From Lachnospiraceae bacterium (GTDB taxonomy: Bacteria > Bacillota > Clostridia > Lachnospirales > Lachnospiraceae): DNA of 64,000 bases. This document shows positions 62,464-64,000 of the stretch, one piece after another. Below the pieces are notes generated by a model, which saw nothing but the letters and a program-made list of their open reading frames with translations, ran no database searches and had not been told where the DNA came from. The DNA is taken from assembly GCA_022845955.1 (NCBI GenBank), contig AP025576.1, forward strand, positions 1,550,001 through 1,614,000, read 5' to 3'. A program made the translations under genes and the position numbers. Within the stretch, counting starts at the first letter, position 1, and the number at the start of each line of letters is the position of its first letter.

Positions 62464-63918
62464 ATGGATTCTATCTGGAAAAAAATGAACCATAACCCGG
62501 AAAAGCTGGCTTTTTCCGGACATATACAAACAGAAGCGGCGGTGATAGGCGGCGGGATGGCGGGCATCCTGACCGCTTTTTTCCTGCAGGAGGCGGGGGT
62601 GAAAACCATTCTTTTGGAGGCGGGGCATATCGGGGAAGGACAGACGGGCAATACCACAGCTAAAATCACGGCCCAGCACGGACTCCTTTTTGACGGGCTG
62701 ACGGCAAGCCAGGGTGCCCAACGTGCGGCCCTGTACGCGAAAGCCAACCAGGCCGGCGTGGAAGAGTACCGGCGGCTTGTAAAGCAGATGGATATCACCT
62801 GTGACTGGCAGGATACCTTTTCCTGCGTGTACAGCACCCGGGATCGGGAGCTGATGGAAAAAGAAGCGCTGGCCGCTGCAGCGCTGGGGCTGCCGGCGGA
62901 ATTTATTACGGAAACCGAGCTGCCCTTTGCCGTGGAAGGGGGTGTTCGGCTGGAAAATTGCGCCTGTTTTTCGCCGCTTGATTTTCTGTATGCATTGGCG
63001 GAAACACTGACGATTTATGAGAATTCAGAAGTGAAAAAGGTGGAAGAAAAGGTTATCACCACAGCCGGAGGAGAAGTGACCGCGGAGCATATTATCTTCG
63101 CGGGCCATTTTCCCTTCCTGAATAAGCCGGGATATTATTTTGCCAGAATGTATCAGGAGCGGAGCTACTGCCTGGCATTGTCCGGGGCAGGAAGCATGAA
63201 AGGGATGTATTACGGCGTGGAAGAAGAGGACTTTTCCTTCCGCGGCCTTTCCCACAAAGGCCGGGAGCTGGTGCTCATGGGGGGCTGCAACCATCGGACG
63301 GGAGGCAATGAAGGAGGCCGGTATGACAGGCTGCGTGCAGCCTCCCGCCGGTTCTGGCCGGAATGTGCGGAGGCTGCCGCCTGGTCCGCCCAGGATTGTA
63401 TGACTTTGGACGGTATTCCTTATATCGGCCGTTATTCCTCCCAGACACCGGAATGGTATGTAGCCACCGGTTTCGGAAAATGGGGGATGAGCCATTCCAT
63501 GGTGTCGGCCCTGCTTCTCACGGATTTGATCACCGGAAAAGAAAATCCGTATGAGGAACTGTTTACCCCCGCCAGGCTGGGCTGGAACGGGGCGGTGAAC
63601 CTGGCGAAGCAGGCAGGCTGTTCCCTGAAAGGATTTATGGGAAAACGCAATGCCACGGCAGGTGAATATCTGGAGGATCTGGAACCGGGAGAAGGACATC
63701 TGGTGGAATACGGGAAAGGGAAAATAGGCGCATATCGGGATGAGGAAGGTTCCCTGCATCTGGTTACCGCAAGATGTCCCCATTTGGGCTGTGAGCTGAC
63801 CTGGAATCCGGATGAGAAAAGCTGGGACTGCCCCTGCCATGGTTCCCGTTTTGACTATGAAGGCAGAGTGCTGGACGGGCCGGCCCAGGAGGGAATCGGG
63901 CTGGTATGGGAGTCCTGA
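62464..63918 (+). CDS. FAD-dependent oxidoreductase with C-terminal Rieske domain
   Basis: 484 residues from ATG 62464 (AGAGGTG). N-terminal DAO-type FAD motif AVIGGGMAGILTAFFLQEAG near residue 24, then NTTAKITAQHGLLF and a long DAO domain to about 370. The C-terminal 90 residues are a Rieske [2Fe-2S] domain with Cys438-x-His440 and Cys456-x-x-His459. This fusion is widespread; substrates include secondary amines or glycine-like compounds. Electron path from FAD to the cluster is plausible. Cytoplasmic. Confidence 0.9.
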   Translation: MDSIWKKMNHNPEKLAFSGHIQTEAAVIGGGMAGILTAFFLQEAGVKTILLEAGHIGEGQTGNTTAKITAQHGLLFDGLTASQGAQRAALYAKANQAGVEEYRRLVKQMDITCDWQDTFSCVYSTRDRELMEKEALAAAALGLPAEFITETELPFAVEGGVRLENCACFSPLDFLYALAETLTIYENSEVKKVEEKVITTAGGEVTAEHIIFAGHFPFLNKPGYYFARMYQERSYCLALSGAGSMKGMYYGVEEEDFSFRGLSHKGRELVLMGGCNHRTGGNEGGRYDRLRAASRRFWPECAEAAAWSAQDCMTLDGIPYIGRYSSQTPEWYVATGFGKWGMSHSMVSALLLTDLITGKENPYEELFTPARLGWNGAVNLAKQAGCSLKGFMGKRNATAGEYLEDLEPGEGHLVEYGKGKIGAYRDEEGSLHLVTARCPHLGCELTWNPDEKSWDCPCHGSRFDYEGRVLDGPAQEGIGLVWES

Positions 63919-63952
63919 GACACACCTGAGCCTGTCCTGTGCCTCCCTCTGT

Positions 63953-63978
63953 TCAAAAAAGAAAGCAGCTGGTATAAT
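63953..63978 (+). promoter_or_regulatory. Candidate promoter at the window end
   Basis: TTCAAA, 15-base spacer, TATAAT, for a gene beyond the right edge. Short spacer and weak -35. Confidence 0.35.
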
Positions 63979-64000
63979 ATGCGTAAGAACGAAGGAATAC

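Noticed and set aside
1..64000. tRNA or rRNA genes, phage genes, integrases
   Set aside because: None recognised on either strand by eye.

Overview
The window looks like a chromosomal segment of a spore-forming anaerobic Clostridia of the Lachnospiraceae type. Pointers are an alpha/beta-type small acid-soluble spore protein, a YtvI-like sporulation membrane protein, the tig-clpP-clpX-lon-engB order, a folT-class THF riboswitch before an ECF S component, YesM/YesN-type two-component systems with LplB/YtcP-type sugar ABC transporters, and strong GGAGG ribosome binding sites. No rRNA, tRNA, CRISPR array, phage or intact insertion sequence was seen.

Layout. 0-4.1 kb: a cut-off ribokinase-family kinase, a GH42-like hydrolase and a nucleoside-hydrolase-like protein (AT-rich, probably ribosyl-compound use). 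4.4-8.7 kb: DJ-1/PfpI protein, CBS protein, spore protein, an unusual AraC regulator with a degenerate chemoreceptor-like C-terminus, and a methyltransferase. 8.8-11.9 kb (minus strand): TM1266-like small regulator plus a NitT/TauT-type ABC transporter behind a leader with a terminator. 12.3-24.1 kb: protein quality control (tig, clpP, clpX, lon), engB, YtvI-like protein, D-2-hydroxyacid dehydrogenase, truA, VanZ-like and DUF308 membrane proteins, aldose epimerase. 24.1-29.6 kb: MATE exporter, histidine phosphatase, THF riboswitch with folT, HMA metallochaperone, and a minimal sufC-sufB pair.

29.8-37.5 kb is the most unusual region: an AgrA/AgrC-like LytTR two-component system, then a promoter with paired direct repeats next to its -35 box, then a 78-residue orphan protein, a 1164-residue J-domain/TPR protein whose HPD motif is degenerate, and an HscC-like Hsp70. 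I infer a dedicated, signal-controlled chaperone system. 37.6-39.4 kb: NiaR and a PTS_EIIC_2-type membrane protein with a palindromic operator between them, suggesting a vitamin (niacin) transporter.

39.9-48.4 kb and 48.7-57.1 kb are two parallel glycan-use modules, each YesM kinase, YesN regulator, lipoprotein, two permeases and one enzyme (GH51-like arabinofuranosidase; Cys-type sulfatase). The second is visibly more AT-rich. 57.1-59.6 kb: TetR-controlled ABC exporter with two matching operators. 60.1-63.9 kb: AraC regulator, divergent MFS transporter and FAD/Rieske oxidoreductase. A dispersed intergenic repeat (core GTAACNGTTCAGAC) recurs about ten times, and a separate structured element with G-U compensated pairing lies at 39.7-39.8 kb.
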